Part shown: piece after piece, positions 51,535 through 53,175 of the stretch | Layout: every line of letters starts with the position of its first letter | Numbering within the stretch: the stretch's first letter is position 1 | Assembly: GCA_964412555.1 (NCBI GenBank) | Contig: CAYPPG010000055.1 | Coordinates: forward strand, 1 to 53,175 | Origin: CAYPPG01 sp964412555 | GTDB taxonomy: Bacteria > Hinthialibacterota > Hinthialibacteria > Hinthialibacterales > Hinthialibacteraceae | Direction: 5' to 3' | Length of the DNA: 53,175 nucleotides | The notes under the pieces: generated by a model | Seen by the model: the letters and a program-made list of their open reading frames with translations, nothing else | Told to the model about the DNA's origin: nothing | Database searches by the model: none | Program-made: the position numbers and the translations under genes

Positions 51535-53175
51535 ATGATTACTTTATATAGGAAAATTCTTTTCTCGTTATACTTTATCTGCTTATTGGTCGTGAATGGC
51601 TTTTCCATTCAGTTGGAATTGATATCCGTAGGGATGGACGGGAAAGCTGCTGGGGGAGTTCGTGAATATTCTACGATTGATATCACCGACGATGGCCGGT
51701 ACGTGGTTTTTTCTTCCACAAAGCGCAACCTCGTTCCAAATGATACCAATTGGGTACAAATCGATTTGGAAATTTCCGGCAGTGATGACATTTTCTTACG
51801 TGACCGAGAGTTGCAAACCACTGAACGAGTTTCCTTGAGAGCGGACGGGGGACAAATTGAAACTGGCTTGAGCTTTCATCCATCCATCAGTACAGATGGA
51901 AATTTGATTGCCTATCAATCAATGGCGTACGATATCGTACAGGAAGATCGAGATGAGGCGAATTTTGACATATTTCGTGAGGACGTTTTTTTGTATAACC
52001 GTACAACAAAACATACCGAGTTGATTTCGTATGCATCGCTTGGAGAGAAAGAGATTCTTTTTGGACTTGGGCCTGTCATCAGTACGAATGGCCGTTTTAT
52101 TGCTTATAATTCTTATGCAGTATATATTTATGATATGGTTGAAAAAACAACGGAATTGGTTTCCGCTGCAATGGAAGGACAACATATTGGAAATTTGGAA
52201 TCGTTCAGTGCGGTCAGCGCAGATGGTCGTTATATTGCCTTTCAAGCCAGTTCACGCACTTATGGGGGACGTTTTTGTGTATTTTTAAGAGATCGGGAAC
52301 TCAAAACAACGACTATGGTTTCGGTTTCCTCAGAAGGTGAACCGGCGAATTCGGACTGCAAGTCTCCCAAGATAAGTGACGATGGAAGATATATATTGTT
52401 TGTATCTTCTGCTAATAATTTGTCAGATGACAATACTAATCATAAGTATTCGGACCTATTCATTCATGATCAAGTTTCAAAAGAAACCATTAAAATTCCT
52501 TTTGGTGAATATGATTACGAGGGAAGATATGGTACCGCTGCACGGTGGGTGGATATTAGCGCTGATGGCCGTTACGTAGCATTTGCAAGCCGTGCCAGTG
52601 ACATCCGATTTGAAATATACCTTCATGATCGATTAACCAAAGAAACAAAACGTCTTTTAGTTTCAGATGAGAGATATATTGGTGATTATTATGCAACTTG
52701 TTATTCTTTGAAGGTTATATCGAATGGAACCATTGCTTTTGTGGCGAATGCGAATTTAATTCCGGAAGATACGAATGACACTAATGACGTATACTTGCTT
52801 GAACTAGATGACGAGATGAATTCAACACCATCTCCTACTCCACTATTGACACAAACATACACACCGACATCCACCCCCACGCCGACAAACACCCCAACAC
52901 CATTTGTAAAGATTTACGACGACCCAAATGAAGAAAGTTCAGAATTACCGGCGGGGAGTATCGATTATGATGCGGTGGACAACCGCAACTTGAGTTTGGC
53001 GTGGAATGCCGGGTTGGCGAATGTTCGGGATTGGCATGTGTATGTAAGAGAAGGATTTGGGGGGATGAAATTTTTGGGACATACGAATGATCCCACTGTT
53101 CGGAATTTGGACTGGTTTGACGGTGCAGACAAATTGAACGAGGAATTTGTTGGCGGACCGGAATTCAACACGATC
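51535..53175 (+). CDS. Secreted PD40/TolB-like propeller protein with TPT linker (3' end outside window)
   Basis: At least 547 residues and open at the window end. GAGG lies nine bases before the ATG. A signal peptide spans 1-23 (VVNGFS). Residues 25-420 are PD40/TolB-type propeller repeats, each with D-G-R-Y-V/I-x-F followed by a loop and a DIFLRDRE- or DLFIHDQ-like strand, for example DDGRYVVFSSTKRNLVPNDTN and ADGRYVAFASRAS. A Thr/Pro linker (about 428-457) follows, then a domain starting DNRNLSLAWNAGLANVRDWHVYVREGFGGMKFLGHT. The linker resembles those of the giant protein at 7969. No enzymatic motif is visible. It is probably a surface or secreted protein; the function is unknown. Confidence 0.85.
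   Translation, partial: MITLYRKILFSLYFICLLVVNGFSIQLELISVGMDGKAAGGVREYSTIDITDDGRYVVFSSTKRNLVPNDTNWVQIDLEISGSDDIFLRDRELQTTERVSLRADGGQIETGLSFHPSISTDGNLIAYQSMAYDIVQEDRDEANFDIFREDVFLYNRTTKHTELISYASLGEKEILFGLGPVISTNGRFIAYNSYAVYIYDMVEKTTELVSAAMEGQHIGNLESFSAVSADGRYIAFQASSRTYGGRFCVFLRDRELKTTTMVSVSSEGEPANSDCKSPKISDDGRYILFVSSANNLSDDNTNHKYSDLFIHDQVSKETIKIPFGEYDYEGRYGTAARWVDISADGRYVAFASRASDIRFEIYLHDRLTKETKRLLVSDERYIGDYYATCYSLKVISNGTIAFVANANLIPEDTNDTNDVYLLELDDEMNSTPSPTPLLTQTYTPTSTPTPTNTPTPFVKIYDDPNEESSELPAGSIDYDAVDNRNLSLAWNAGLANVRDWHVYVREGFGGMKFLGHTNDPTVRNLDWFDGADKLNEEFVGGPEFNTI

Overview
This window looks like chromosomal DNA of an uncultivated, didermal, saprophytic bacterium. The case rests on four things: many large secreted proteins with Pro/Thr-rich (TPT) linkers, pseudopilins of the FTLIELLIVVAIIGILAAIAV type with a type II secretion/type IV pilus inner-membrane protein, an LPS-type family 9 glycosyltransferase, and a duplicated DWxISFPELLRxVSLFNA module. 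From memory, this combination recalls candidate phyla such as Hydrogenedentota or Sumerlaeota. That placement is inference; no rRNA or other marker gene is present. Codon usage is standard, start codons include GTG, and most genes have clear GGAGG-type ribosome binding sites.

Layout. 1-7650: the end of a tRNA-Pro, two pseudopilins, GspF/PilC, a thiol-redox pair (PRX-like thioredoxin plus an NHLRC2-like Trx/NHL-propeller protein), a YdjM-like membrane protein and a small secreted protein. 7969-18483: a 3071-residue secreted mosaic protein (PKD, FG-GAP, Kelch-like, dockerin-like and cadherin-like modules) followed by an M14 carboxypeptidase. 18496-23625: a MazEF-type toxin-antitoxin pair, a DUF3142/TPR pair and a ParDE pair bracketed by direct repeats. 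23685-34847: a GH28-family pectinase-like protein, a 12-repeat CarbopepD-like surface protein, tRNA-Gly, a GT9/helical/DUF202 operon, a thioredoxin-fold/TPR protein and a secreted CBM-like protein. 35140-39769: an orphan Phd antitoxin followed by a deletion scar of VapC, a third pseudopilin, a double LamG protein and an unusual FGE-sulfatase/GH10 xylanase fusion. 39835-48463: a NeuD/PglD acyltransferase, a six-BON-domain protein, an ArsR regulator with an octaheme cytochrome c, a Tat-like secreted protein, and a radical SAM/SPASM protein whose N-terminal half is a decayed copy of its C-terminal half. 48464-53175: a palindrome-rich intergenic mosaic, a secreted propeller-like protein and the start of a secreted PD40-type propeller protein cut by the window end.

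How it fits together. The dominant theme is export and polysaccharide degradation (GH28, GH10, LamG and CBM-like folds, pseudopilins, GspF), with envelope biogenesis and periplasmic redox chemistry beside it. Intergenic regions carry many short perfect palindromes, some nested as a long outer stem enclosing two inner hairpins. Three type II toxin-antitoxin families lie within 17 kb, one of them visibly decayed. The strongest leads are the duplicated, half-dead radical SAM protein, the vapC internal-deletion scar, the repeat-bracketed parDE, the FGE-fold/GH10 fusion and the nested palindromes. I found no CRISPR array, prophage, insertion sequence, integrase or rRNA.
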